The translations under genes were made by a program, and so were the position numbers. Positions 23,164-34,197 of a DNA stretch of 48,810 bases are shown here, piece by piece. Below the pieces are notes generated by a model, which was not told where the DNA came from, made no database searches, and saw only the letters and a program-made list of their open reading frames with translations. This stretch comes from Irineochytrium annulatum (Eukaryota > Chytridiomycota > Chytridiomycetes > Chytridiales > Chytridiaceae), in assembly GCA_027600665.1 (NCBI GenBank), contig JADGJL010000068.1, forward strand, positions 1-48,810, read 5' to 3'. The first letter of the stretch is position 1. Every line of letters starts with the position of its first letter.

Positions 23164-23654
23164 TGGGGAAAAGGTGGCTGGGGAGGGATCGGCGGCTGGA
23201 TGCTGACGTGGCGAGGACGATCTCAGACCGGGACGGGACGGGCGACGGCGTTCAGAGAAGGAGGACGGCGGCGAGGGACTCGGTCGAGGCGGGGGTTGGG
23301 CTGGCCGGGGGTGCGATAAAGAATCAGGGACACCGAGGCGGCGCGGTCTTGGCGTTCTCCAACGCCAAGACTTTTGAGCTTTGCCGCGTGATGTTGATTG
23401 TTTTCTCGACTTGATTCCTTGGATTTTTGGATTTTGGATGTGGTCTTGGAAGGGGAAGGGAAGGGAAGGGAAGGGAGGGCATCACAGCTCGTAAGATGAG
23501 GACGCGACAAATAAATTCGACTAAAAATAATACTAATCGATACGAGGATCTACATAGGCTTCTTCTTGACGAACGCTGCCTGCAGAACATGCTCTTACAA
23601 GGGTACAATAGAACAGGCGACACCTTCAATCCCCATCTAGCAAACGTCAAACGT
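23164..23654. promoter_or_regulatory. upstream region of pacC
   Basis: Holds the pacC promoter and the 3' UTR of the PDH E1-alpha gene. A (GGGAA)n tract of about 30 bp occupies 23451-23479, next to a TGGATTTT repeat at 23420-23440. No coding frame is supported. Confidence 0.45.
23451..23479. repeat. (GGGAA)n simple repeat
   Basis: About five to six tandem copies of a 5-bp unit, purine-rich on the plus strand, located some 290 bp upstream of the pacC start codon. Confidence 0.8.
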
Positions 23655-25139
23655 CTAGTATCGGTGGTCCTGGAAAGGCTCGCAAGCCCGAAGGAACGGC
23701 GGCTCGGACCCCTTGGCGTAAATCTCCGTGAAAAGGTCGCTAACGGGCGGCTCGGGGCTCGCCTTGGCCTCCGCGACGGCCTGGTCAATCTCGGCCCTGA
23801 CCTCCTTGTCGATCTTCTTCAGGTCCTCTTCGCTCGCCGCCTTGACTTCAACGATCCGGTCCCTCAGTCCCGTAATCGGGTCGTTCGTGCTCCTCATGTG
23901 CTGGATCTCCTATAAACCGCACGACAAGAATGAGCGACGATTATAACGAGCCAAAAAAAAAAAAAAAAAAGGAGACAAAAGTGCTGACCTCACGCGTCCT
24001 GTAGGTCGTCCCCGGGTCGGACATCGAGTGCCCACCGTACCGGTACGTCACAAACTCCATCACAAGCGGCCCGTGACCCTCCAGCGTCCACTCCCTCGCG
24101 ACCTTGCACGCGTCCCTGACCGCCAGCACGTCCATCCCGTTGACCTGGATGCCCGGGATGTAGTCCCCGCGCGTGTAGTACTTGGTCGAAGCGGCCGCAC
24201 GGTGCGCCGACGTCCCCATCCCGTACCGGTTGTTCTCGCACCCAAACACGACCGGCAGCGTCCACAGCTTGGCCATGTTGTAGGCCTCAAACACTTGACC
24301 CTGGTTCGACGCCCCGTCGCCGTACAGCGCGAAGCACATGGCGTTCTTATTCCTGTACTTGTGCGCGAGAGCGATCCCGGCCCCGACGGGCACCTGGGCC
24401 CCGACGATGCCGTTGCCGCCGTAGAACTCGTTGGCGAACATGTGCATGGACCCGCCTTTACCGAAGGAGGTGCCGTCGATGCGGCCCATGAGCTCGGCGA
24501 GGATGGCCTTGGGCGTCGCGCCGCGGACCATGGTGAAGCCGTGGCAGCGGTAGGCGGTGATGACGGAGTCCTCCTTCGTGATGGCCTCCTCCATGCCGGT
24601 CGCGACAGCCTCCTGGCCGGTCGACAAGTGGCAGAAGCCGCGGATGAGCTTGCTCTTGTAGAGCTGTTTTGTGATTTCACCCAGTCAGTCAGGTGGTGAA
24701 TTCGCACGCGAGGCACGGATCGATGATCCACCACAATTGACCGCGACGACGGATGACGGCCTCCAGCTGCACAAGGTGGCCTCGACCGTCGATCCGCGAT
24801 CGATCGCGTGGATCATCGCGCAGAAGTAATGCTCACCATATCAGAAGCCTGCTCCAGCCTCCGGATCATCTGCATGGTCCTGTACAGCGACAGCAGCTCG
24901 GCCGAGGTCGCGGTGGTCTCCTTCGGGAGGGCCGGGAAGTTGTGAGTCGCGAATGTGTGCTCCGGGAAGCTAAAGGTGTGCTTCGGGCTGTCCGTGGCGG
25001 CGGGCACCTCGGACGCCTTGGCGGGCTGGGAGGTCGAGAAGAGATTCGCGGCCGACTGGAGGAACGAGGCGCCTCGGGTCTGCGAGGCGGCCGCGGGGAG
25101 CGAGGCGGCCGTGACGGCGGCCCTGGTGAGAGGCGACAT
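23655..25139 (-). CDS. PDA1: pyruvate dehydrogenase E1 component subunit alpha, mitochondrial
   Basis: Three exons: 25139-24837, 24663-23989 and 23909-23655; 410 residues, normal for the family. The N-terminus [20 protein letters not shown] with Arg/Ser-rich continuation is a mitochondrial presequence. The thiamine-diphosphate motif runs from [20 protein letters not shown] to [20 protein letters not shown] and the loop with the regulatory serines ([16 protein letters not shown]) are conserved, so control by pyruvate dehydrogenase kinase is probable. E1-alpha pairs with E1-beta to decarboxylate pyruvate and acylate the lipoyl group of E2, feeding acetyl-CoA to the TCA cycle. Exon 2 begins [19 protein letters not shown], restoring family continuity with RRLEQASDM of exon 1. 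An upstream in-frame ATG region (MGSHISLG) exists but the chosen start already gives a good presequence. Confidence 0.95.
24721..24818. repeat. inverted repeats in PDA1 intron 1
   Basis: An 11-bp perfect inverted repeat (24721-24731 with 24808-24818) encloses a 14-bp perfect palindrome CGCGATCGATCGCG at 24795-24808. All lie inside the 173-nt first intron of PDA1, the longest of that gene. Confidence 0.7.
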
Positions 25140-25411
25140 CGATGCTGGTGAAGTTTGGCGCGACGACGAAAATTTCCTGAGGGTTGAATTGAACGGAAAG
25201 CCCGACTTCCCTTGCAGATCAAGGAAGATAGCATGATAGCTCGGAATCGATCGTCCTAAGCTAATATGAGAACCCATCGTCATTTTATCAAACAGATACT
25301 GTTCGTGCAAATAATAGATCATTAAAAGCGTCTAATTGCCTCTGGCGGGTCATTGTTCATGGTTTAAATCCCACAACATCAAAAGAGAAGAATAAGCAAC
25401 CTCGCGTACGT

Positions 25412-27317
25412 TTACTTGTATGCCCCGAGCCTTGTGTTCTTTGGCACTGCCCCAGGAATGCGCCTCACGACCCTCGCCGCGCCCATCTTCTCGATCCTCT
25501 TCTTGTTCCTTGCCACAATCAGCATATTCCACAGCTTTAGATAAAACGCCTTGGCCGCCTTCTCTCCCATCCCGCACTGCAAACACCGCTCAATGAACTC
25601 CCCCTCCGGGATCCTGAGCACTTGCTTGCCCGACTCGGTCGGACATAGGATCTCGCAGTTGGCGACCTTCGACGTCGCCCGGACCCACGCCCGAAGTGTC
25701 TCGTTGGACCAGGCGGACGGGTCATCAGGGTCCAGCGGGCCGGAGCGGGGAGGCGCGGCGACTTTAAGGGGGCCGATGTAGCGGAGCGTGTTGAGGGACT
25801 GAGTGGCGTCGAGGATGGAAGGGTTCAGGGCGGCGATGACGACCGTCTTGCAGAGGCGGGCGCTGGAAAGCTCAAAGGCGTCTTTTAAGAGGAGAGTAAC
25901 TTTGGAGTTGCGGTACGGGATGCTGTATGATATGTTTTAGTACTTAGGTGGCGCAGAGAAAAGAGCGCAGCAGACTCACTGGACGTGTTTCCCGCTCGTA
26001 GCAGCCATGGCCCTATTCCGGATACAGTCCTTGAGCGTCGCGAGGCTCTTATTAATCTCCACGCCCTCCTGAATCCGCTCCTTATCGTGGTATCGCGAGT
26101 CGGCAGCTCCCTCAGACCCAGCCAAGTCAAGGAGGTACATGAGCCCGTCCTCTGCTGCCTTCATCCTCAAGTTCTTGATCCTGATCCGGCAGACGGCATG
26201 CGATCGTGACGACGTCGCGTTCTTCGCCGTCCCCTCCGTCCTCCTGAGCGCCGCGCCCCTCTCGATCAGATCCCTCAACTCTTCCGGTCGCGTTACGAGC
26301 TCCTCGATCGCGCCCTTCACCTGGACCTGCCCGAACACGTCCTCCAAGATTGACACCTCCCCCGGCAGGCCGGGCGACAGAAGGTCCTTGGCCTGGTTGC
26401 CGATTATCTCGAAAAAGGACACGTAGATCTCGAACTGGCTTTCGAGGGGCGCCAAGGTCGCGGAGCTGTCCAGCACGGAGGCGACGGCCGCCGGGGAGTT
26501 CGATCCGTAAGTCTCGGCGAACCCGAACAGATCACGCGCGATCAGCTTCTCAATCGCCGTCATGGTGAAGGTCTTGCCGGAGCCGGTCTGGCCATAAGCG
26601 AAGAGGGCGCCAACGCCTGTTCCCAAGGGTGGTCAGCGCACAGTCGTAATCATGCAACTAACCTCCGCCAAGAACCAGCGGGATCAAGTTCCTCGCCGTC
26701 TTCTCATAAACGCTCTCGTTTGTGGCGTCATCCCCGAACGCGGCGTCGACGGTGAAGTCCTTCCGCTTGACGACACGCGCGCCGACCACGTTGTCGTCAA
26801 GAAGGTGGAGACGTGCCGTCTTGCCCGTCGGGTCGACCGTGAGAGACGAGTAAATGCCGCGCTCCACCTCGTGCGGCAGGATCGGGCGCGTCCTGAACAA
26901 ACAAGCGGGGCGCGTTAATCACACCGATCGCGTGCTACATGCCCGCGGAATGAAAAGCACACCTCGTGCACACGACGATGTCGCTCTCGTCAAACAAATC
27001 CACGTCGTCCTCGTCCTGCTGATCCCTCAGCGTCATCCGCGCCATCGTCCGGCCCTTGGCCGCCATCTCCTCATCCTCAAGCCTCTCCAGCGCCAGGACC
27101 TCGTTCATGAAGAAGGCCCGCCCGGCAAGCAGGTGCATCTCCTTCGGCGTCAGCTTCTGGTCAACAAAGTGCATTGAGTCGCCTGTGGAAGGGGGTGCTT
27201 GTGATGAGGTTGCGGGCTCCGGATGCACGGCACGGACCAGGACTCACCCTTGGACTTGAGGGCGGGGCCCAGCGAGTATCTACGACCGGACTTGAAGGCC
27301 GTGCTGTCGCCGTTCAT
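25412..27317 (-). CDS. kinesin-13-like motor protein, short
   Basis: Five exons: 27317-27248, 27182-26963, 26892-26663, 26616-25980 and 25922-25412; 555 residues. The motor domain occupies about residues 95-445. The P-loop is YGQTGSGKT, switch I NATSSRSHAV, switch II DLAGSEGA; EGVEINKSLATLKDCIRNRA, YRNSKVTLLLKDAF and QSLNTLRYIGP match the kinesin-13 pattern best. The segment ahead of the motor (KLTPKEMHLLAGRAFFMNEV and an acidic DEDDVDLFDESD) is not a known domain. After the motor come about 110 residues, including LRAWVRATSKVANCEILCP and a basic end, without a long coiled coil, so a classical dimeric cargo tail is absent. Kinesin-13s depolymerise microtubules at spindles and in flagellar length control. 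Subfamily placement is tentative; KIF24-like or lineage-specific are alternatives. Confidence 0.8.
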
Positions 27318-28059
27318 GGTGAGGAGGGTTGTAAATGGGGAGCCGGCTTCCACGATAGTTTGTTATGAAGTGAAGGCAGAGCGGAAGTCGCGTCTAATTG
27401 GTCGAATTCCAGGATATTATGTACCCAATGGGCGAGTTGATGTTGAGCCTCCTCGCTCGCTCTGCACCGCAGTGTTCTTCAAGCACACCCGCACCCTCGC
27501 GAGGGAAACACAGGAGGCCAACACGACCGCGATGAGATAAAAGCTGGCCAAGCCAATTAGGAGGGTTGCTTCTTCTTTTTTCTTGTAGAGTATCATCTTC
27601 AAAATGTATGGAAGGTCTTTTTTAGTACCTGATTTTGGTATCCAAATGCTGCTCACTTGCGTTTTATCCACGGGGTTCACGCATACAAGCACTTAAAATT
27701 CTCCACGCATAACGCACTTTTCAAGCCATGGGCCGGTGAAAACTGGTCCGCCGGCCTCCCCTGTGGACCCTCACGAGTGCCGGACGACGTCGGAGACGAC
27801 GGCCGTGGAATCTTTGTTAACGGCTGGCCCGCAGACGAGATTGACCTGGGCCCTCTCCCCGCCAACTTGCTGTCGAACTTGCGGGGGCCGGGCCTCCAAC
27901 AATCATAGGAGTCCTTTGACCGCAAGCAATCAACTGCCGACTTCATTCGCGACCGGTAACACCGCCCAAGGCCTTGAGGAGGATCGCGGCCAGCCCAATC
28001 TGCTTTCACTCCCTGCATAAACTAAGACGGCATAACGTCAACGCGACCTGCAGAGACTC
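27318..28059. other. intergenic between divergent genes
   Basis: Separates the kinesin gene (minus) from a membrane-protein gene (plus) and should contain both promoters. A weak minus-strand frame ending at 27417 codes a short peptide with one hydrophobic segment; it is discussed as a finding. Nothing else is recognised. Confidence 0.4.
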
Positions 28060-29407
28060 ATGTCGTCGGATGTATACACCTTCCCCAGCACTACCCAGGC
28101 AAGCGCGTACGCATGGCCGTCGACTTCAAGCCCTGGATCCATGGAGTTCGGAGTTTTCGTCGATCAGCCAGCCTTCGAGGACGCGAGGAACGAGGGCCTG
28201 AGCGTCTACTTTCAGTTCGCGCTCTTCGATGACGGCGCTATGGCTTACGCTTCGAATGGTGTGCTATGTAGCTGGTAAATGTCCGATTATTGTCATGTTG
28301 TTATCGGATGGTAACAGATTAACTTCTAGGAACGCTGACGTCACCTTCGGCACTGACCCCATAGCCTGCCCCTCCACCCTTACTTCCTCCATATGCTTCT
28401 ACCAGGCATGCACGATCGCCATCCCCCCGCCACTCACGTACCCGGCCTCCACCTACGACGTCACCATCCTCGCCTGCTTGTCCGATAACCCCAGCGCGTG
28501 CTCACTCGCGTCGCCGTCGTCCTCCTTCTTTGCCACCATGACGTACCCTTTCACCATCAACGGCCAGGGCGAATGGGTTAGTGATTGGGGGACCGTCTCC
28601 CCCATGGCGGCAGCTGCCTCCCTCCTCGCGCCCACGTCTGACAGCTCGACGTCGACCATCTCCGCATCCTCTTCCGATCCCGTGTCGCTCCCCGCCTTGC
28701 GCCAAATCATCACATCCGTCATCGTTGTCGGCCAACATACCGCATCTCCCTCATCCGTTCGCCCGACACCGTCATCAGTATCAACCCTCGTGGACGCCAC
28801 CAATGGTGGCCCTCCCGCACCACCTCCCCGCGGTGGCCACGCCCCGAGCCCGCTGATGTACGGGATCGCGGCGGCCGTGGCGGCGGCCGTCGGCGCCGCG
28901 GCGGGCGTGTGCTTCTTCTGCTGCTTGGGTCGGACGAGGAGGAGGCTGGGGGAGAACGAAAAAGTGGACCGCGCGAGGAACCTGAGTCCAGAGTATCCGA
29001 CGGAGGCTGTCCAGGCTTACAGCAGGGCTGGAGGCGCCCCGACCGCCACGGGGTTGGGAGCCGGGCGGTGGCGGGACGGAGGCAGCGAGAAGGGGTGGGA
29101 CGGGCATTACGTCCGCGGGCCCGAGGCGGCTCACCGAAGCGAGATCTTTGGGCGGCGGGATGATGTGAAGGCGCGATGGTGGGATCACAAAAGCGAGAGC
29201 GGGTATAGGGTGGAGGGGCAGCGCAGCTGGGAGACGGATCACGAACTGGATGAGCAGCCAGACCGAGAAAAGGGCTACAGGCTTGATGGGCAGCTTGACC
29301 GGAACGTAGTTGATGATGATGGGTATGTCCGCGGAGTGGATTATGGGGATTGGGCTGAGGATAGACGGGAACTTCACCGCGCAGAGTTGTATGGGCGACG
29401 TTACTGA
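28060..29407 (+). CDS. single-pass membrane protein of unknown function
   Basis: Two exons: 28060-28274 and 28330-29407, phase-2 junction restoring a Trp codon; 430 residues. The first 175 residues look like an ectodomain with paired cysteines (ACPSTLTSSICFYQACTI, LACLSDNPSACSL) and many aromatic residues. A Ser/Thr-rich stalk follows, then a membrane segment near residues 255-285 (LMYGIAAAVAAAVGAAAG, CFFCC) with a basic stop-transfer end (RTRRR). The cytoplasmic tail is highly charged with degenerate repeats of the form RLDGQLDRN and HELDEQPDREKGY. I know no family. No signal peptide is visible at MSSDVYTFPST, so a leader exon may have been missed upstream; a possible acceptor lies just before the ATG. 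Confidence 0.65.
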
Positions 29408-29850
29408 TTAGACCGGAGGGGGGCTGGCGGGATAGGGAATATTACTGGCACTTACATTCAAGAACTTTTCCGACCACGCTTTAATCACCACCACTTACTA
29501 CCTGTTGATCGGTCATTCATATATCTCAGTCTGCTGTTGCCTTGCTTTCAATATAGAATAGACATTGCTTTTGATAGAGTGGAACTTGTGTTGACAAGGC
29601 CAACCACGGCTTTCTTAATAAAATGTGGAAGAAGATCGATACCCCACAACATCGAGCGAGTCCAACTGCCAAAGATGATTGCGATGAAATTGTACGCCAG
29701 TGCTTGCTCACCACAAATCTTAAAGAGTTCAGCTCCGCTCAGTCGGACGGCGAGGTCCAGGCAAGCCACCGCAGTAGCAGGCGGAGGACTGCACGAGCTC
29801 ACCACTCCCACCCCGACCGTCCGCTCCAGACCCGCGAGTCCGTCGCTCAT
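29408..29850. other. intergenic, promoter of the calpain gene
   Basis: Short spacer between two plus-strand genes. The calpain frame stays open upstream to an ATG at 29623, so part of this could be coding if the upstream start is used. Confidence 0.4.
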
Positions 29851-32740
29851 ATGGAGAAGCTCTACGATCAAGGTATGGACTGGCTTGATGGCCCGTCGTG
29901 CTCCGGCCTGCACGGACCAGGAGGCAACGGCGATGATGGAGGTCGGGCATGCAGGATCGGGGTTGTGGGGGTGAGGTCGGCGAAGCCAGTCCATGGGTGA
30001 AGAGGACGGAATGGACAGGATTCCGGAACCGGGGCCGCGAACTAATTGCTGCTGTTTGATCCAGACTACAAGCGGCTCTTCGTCCACCATGCACGCACGA
30101 GGACAAAGTTCGTCGACGAGGTGAGAGGTCTTTCTCCCCACGTTTCGTGCACTGACTCGACCCGTCGGAAAACTGCAGACCTTCCCGCCGAACGACAGCT
30201 CCCTCTACCTCATGGACCAGAGCCCCATGCGGCCCAACGCCACGTTCCGGTGCACGAACCTGCCCCGACCCGCGAAGGCCGCGGCCGCAAGCGACGTTGT
30301 GTGGATCAGGGCCAGCGAGCTGGTGGCGGAGCCGCACCTGTTCTCGAACGAGGCGCTGTCGGCCAATATCGTCAAGGTGGGGCGGCACTTGCTTTGAACC
30401 TGGGGTTGAAAAGGAATCTCACTCGGCTTTCAGGGTGCTTTGGGAGACTGCTGGATTGCCTCGGCAGTTTCGGCTCTCACTATCCACCCGAGCCTGGTTG
30501 AAAGGGTGGTTCCGAGTCCTAGCGAGCAAGACTGGATCAACGACCTCGAGGGCCGGAGGCGAGGACTCTATTACCGTGGATATCACCGGAGTCCGGATCT
30601 GCATCCCGGTACGCGCCTATTGACCTTACTTCGTCAAATGCTAAAAGGTTGTTTGACGCGGGCAGGCATCTTCCGCTTCCGCTTCAACCGCTTCGGCGAG
30701 TGGGTCGAGGTGGTCGTGGACGACTACCTCCCCTGCACGCCCGACGGCGAGCTCGTGTACGCGCGCTCGCGCGACCCTTCGGAATTCTGGGTCTCGCTGC
30801 TGGAGAAGGCCTTCGCGAAGTTGAAGGGGTCGTACGGCAGCCTCGAGCTTGGGTCGCCCACGAGCGCGTTTGTGGACCTCAGCGGGAACGTGCCGGAGAT
30901 CATCAACCTGAGGGATCAGGCCGTCGTGGAGGAGTTTACGGACCATTCGCTCTTCCGGCTGATGAAGAGGGCTATGGGACGGGGCGCGCTGATGAGTTGC
31001 TCGATGCAGCCGGCGGGCGTGCAGGGGGTGGGGATGGAGAATGATCAGGGTATGACACTCGACTTGCTTGTATGTTTAGAAAAGGCGCTAACGCCTCTTT
31101 CCTAATCCCGTGCTAGGTCTCGTCTACGGACATTCGTACGCCATCACCGACGTCGTCAAGGTGAAGGTCCGGATGTCGAATTTACGGAAGCGGAACGTCG
31201 AGCTCATCAAGCTTCGGAATCCTTGGGGCGGTGGCGGCAACGGAGTTGCCTTTACCGAGGACGGCGGGACTATTGGAGCGACACCGAGGGGGTACACGGG
31301 TGCATGGAGCGATTGGAGTGACGAGTGGCAGCTTGTTACGCAGCAGGAGATGAAGAGGCTTAGGCTGACGTACGAGGACGACGGCGCGTTCTTCATGAGC
31401 TTTGAGGTGTGCTGCTTCTTTGCGAAATGGGACTTGTATACGACTGACACTATCATTTCCAGGATTTCTTGAAGCACTTTACCTCCCTCATTATTTGCCA
31501 CCAGTTTTCATCTCCTGACCGCCCAAACCCTGGAGCCATTCTAAAACCCAACGTCTCATGGCAATTTACCTCGTGTTGGTCCCTCTCCGCCCGCACGGCC
31601 GGCGGATGCGTCAATAATGCCTTGACGTTCCCGGACAACCCGCAGTACTTGATCCACCTGCCGGCCGCAACACCCCTTATGATCAGCCTCATGCAAAAGG
31701 ACCGCTGCCACGTCAAACGCGACCCCAACGCCGCCCCCGCCGCCTCGCCCTCAACGCCGCGCGGCAGCTTGACAGGCAACCGATCCCTGACTTCTCAGCC
31801 CTCGATCTCAACACTCCTGAGCTCCACCTCATCGGCGAACGGGAGCGCAGCATCGTCATCGGCGACCCTCGCGCCCCCCGCATCCCCGACGTCCTCCCAC
31901 TACGAGAACCTCAGCATCGGGTACGCCGTCGTCCGCGTCGAGGAGAACAGGCGGTATCGCGTCCACCGCTCTTCCTACGAGGTCGTCCACATGATCACGT
32001 ACGTCAACTCGCGCGAGGTCACGGGGCGCGTGCGGCTGGGCGCGGGCCGTTATGTTCTGATACCGACCACGTTCGAACCCGGGGTGGAGGGCGAGTTTGT
32101 GCTGAGGGTGCATTGTGCGGCGGAGAGGTGTTCGGGCGTCAGGGTCGAGCCGCTGACGAAGGATTTCCCGAGGATGAGAAGGTTCGGGAGGGCGGAGTAT
32201 CCGATCGGGGTGCTCAGGTGTGAGGTTGTGGCTGCCACGGGGCTGGTTAGGCAGAAGGTGTGGGGCGCGGGTGCGGACCCATATTGCGTGCTGCACCTCA
32301 TCGAGCCCGGCAACCTCGCTGCGCCGACGGCGGCCAGCGGTGGGGGCGGTGCGGGAGGAGGTGGCGGCGTTGTTCCTGCGGCGGCCGGGAAGGTGGTGGG
32401 GACGCTGGACAGGGCGAAGCGGTGGACGGCGGACCGGACGCGGGTGGAGCGGTCGACCTTGAACCCGGAGTTTGGGGCGGCCTTCATGTGGACCGTCAGG
32501 AGGCCGCGGGAGGCGTCGCTTCAGATTGAGGTGTGGAACCGGTACGCGCTACCTGTCGTGGATAGGTTCATGGGTTGCGCCGTCGTTCGAGTTGAGGATT
32601 ACATGGGGAGCGAGAGAGCCGAGAGGACGTGGGAGGTGGACGCGCCGCTCCGACCGAAGGGGAAGGATGGAGAGCAGCTGGATGTGCAGGGGACGATTAG
32701 GATCCGCTTGAAGTACGAGAGCTCGCTGGACCTTTTGTAA
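29851..32740 (+). CDS. calpain-type cysteine protease with C2 domain (calpain-5/TRA-3-like)
   Basis: Seven exons: 29851-29872, 30065-30120, 30179-30376, 30434-30608, 30666-31049, 31117-31406 and 31463-32740; 800 residues. The CysPc catalytic core is intact: Cys98 in GALGDCWIASAVSAL, His284 in GLVYGHSYAITDV, Asn313 in IKLRNPWG. It continues into a calpain beta-sandwich domain (about 375-610, with KPNVSWQFT and FPDNPQYLI) interrupted by a Ser/Ala-rich insert. A C-terminal C2 domain (about 620-790) has GVLRCEVVAATGLVRQ, GADPYCVLHL and LNPEFGAAFMW. No penta-EF hand is present, so this is a non-classical calpain like calpain-5/TRA-3. Calpains make limited, calcium-stimulated cuts in regulatory proteins. 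An in-frame ATG at 29623 would add 76 low-complexity residues; MEKLYDQDYKRLF matches the family N-terminus better. Confidence 0.88.
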
Positions 32741-33438
32741 TTTATTTTCGTGTGAGTTTACGGCCCATCTTTCATCTGCTTGCTTGCCGAAGCTGCTGTA
32801 CATAGTTTGCGGACCTGAGTTCTGTGTTGAATAAATCATGCATGTGCTTTGTATATGGAGCATTTGTTCTACTTGATCTGTATCTAGTGCCAAAAAAACA
32901 AAATAAAATGTTAAAATATATATATGTTACAAAATAAAATAACAAAGAAACCAACCTACATTTTATTCAAAGATATTGCACAACAGGATTTCTTAGAATC
33001 CTGCTTGCTGTATAATATGGATGCACTTCAGCCATTATGTTTTCGTCATAACTGCACACTCGCCATAGATGCCGCCAGCTGGAAGGACTAAAAAAAATGC
33101 ACATGCATCTGACGGTTGTAGCGCACCTGGTAACTATCACTAGCGATGTTCGTTTGAAGATCCATTAGGGGCGAACTTGGCAACATATGTGGCACAAGGT
33201 AAGGCATAATACAACAATTGTTATTACGAGCAAAACGGAGCGTACATTGGATGATTGTCTATTTATCAAGTGATCATGAAAGCTTAACGAGTCTTACTAC
33301 ATCCTCAGTCGTATCCTCTGCTTGCCCCGACGTACGATGCTGCAACTACGACAAAGCGAGAACTCCGAGATCAGGCTTTAACTCTCGTTACTCGAAATGC
33401 CAGCGCCTATACTCCAACGCAAATTCATTCCACTTCAA
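32741..33438. other. intergenic between converging genes
   Basis: 3' UTRs of the calpain gene (plus) and the OsmC-like gene (minus). An AATAAA at 32830-32835, about 90 bp past the calpain stop, is a candidate polyadenylation signal. The stretch 32888-32955 is very AT-rich with a short TA repeat. No gene is seen. Confidence 0.5.
32830..32835 (+). terminator. candidate polyadenylation signal of the calpain gene
   Basis: Perfect AATAAA hexamer at the expected distance downstream of the stop codon, in AT-rich DNA. Support is positional only. Confidence 0.35.
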
Positions 33439-34016
33439 TTACACCTCCTCCACGTGAACGTCCCATCGAACACTGACATCCTCCCGCAACGAAGCCCAGA
33501 CCTCGCAGTGCCTATGCACGCTCCCGCCCTCGACAAGCCAAGGCGTCACACGTTGGGCATCGAGCCTTGGCACGCCGTCCCGACTGCTGACCGACAAATA
33601 TATAATAGCGTCAATCTCGCCAAGACCCCTCGCGCCACGATACCCGTCCGCCTTAACCCTCAGCTGCCGGACGTCCCACCGCCGCAGAAGCCGGAGGAGC
33701 ACGGTCCCGCTGCAGCCCGCGAACGCATGTAGTAACAATGTCATTGGACAGTGGCCCGTTTCAGAGGTCGGGCTGCCGGAGAGCGTCAGCATTAAGCGAG
33801 GGTCGATGTCTTTCGCTTCGCGTTGCGCGTCGGTGATGGGATTCCGGGTGACACCTTCGAATTGCGACTGAGAGGCCGGGTCCCAGCGGATCTTGCGGCG
33901 GCAACCGTTGTTAGCCCCAATCCGTCGACATGTGCTCAATTCGACGCTACCGATGTGCCAAAGTCCGGATATCTCGACGCGGCGGAAAAGCACCGTGCCC
34001 GCTTGAGCGCCTGCAT
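33439..34016 (-). CDS. OsmC-like protein, probably mitochondrial
   Basis: Two exons: 34016-33951 and 33891-33439, joined by a 59-nt intron that has a CTAAC branch-like sequence; about 172 residues. The OsmC fold is indicated by the beta start IRWDPASQSQFEGVTR, the cysteine helix PMTLLLHAFAGCSGTVLLRL, the strand RQLRVKADGYRG, DAIIYLSV, and the second-cysteine region HRHCEVWASLREDVSVRWDV. OsmC/Ohr proteins reduce organic hydroperoxides with two cysteines; more distant members are uncharacterised. The N-terminus MQALKRARCFSAASRYP looks like a mitochondrial presequence. A further upstream exon is possible: ATG at 34146, ten residues, donor at 34117 and a strong acceptor just before 34019, giving MLSRFSMLDKS in front. 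The head-to-head partner is the SET-domain gene. The gene is easily missed because its first intron contains a stop in the wrong frame. Confidence 0.65.
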
Positions 34017-34146
34017 TGACTGAAAATGTTAACACCGCGTCCGTTCGCCTCAGGACAACAGACGAGCAGAACGAGCATAAAACAAACGGAAAGTAACAAC
34101 ATAGTTGTGACGATACCTTGTCGAGCATGCTGAAGCGGGATAACAT

Positions 34147-34197
34147 TGTGTGTTGGCTGTCGATCAATGCAATCTGTGTGGAATTGACGCAGCCGAG
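34147..34197. promoter_or_regulatory. short divergent spacer (OsmC-like / SETD3-like)
   Basis: If the upstream exon of the OsmC-like gene is used, only 51 bp separate the two divergent start codons; otherwise 181 bp. Promoter elements must overlap transcribed sequence. No specific motif is recognised. Confidence 0.35.

Noticed and set aside
23953..23970. A18 homopolymer
   Set aside because: Lies in intron 2 of PDA1 as its polypyrimidine-like tract on the minus strand; ordinary for an intron and possibly length-uncertain from sequencing.
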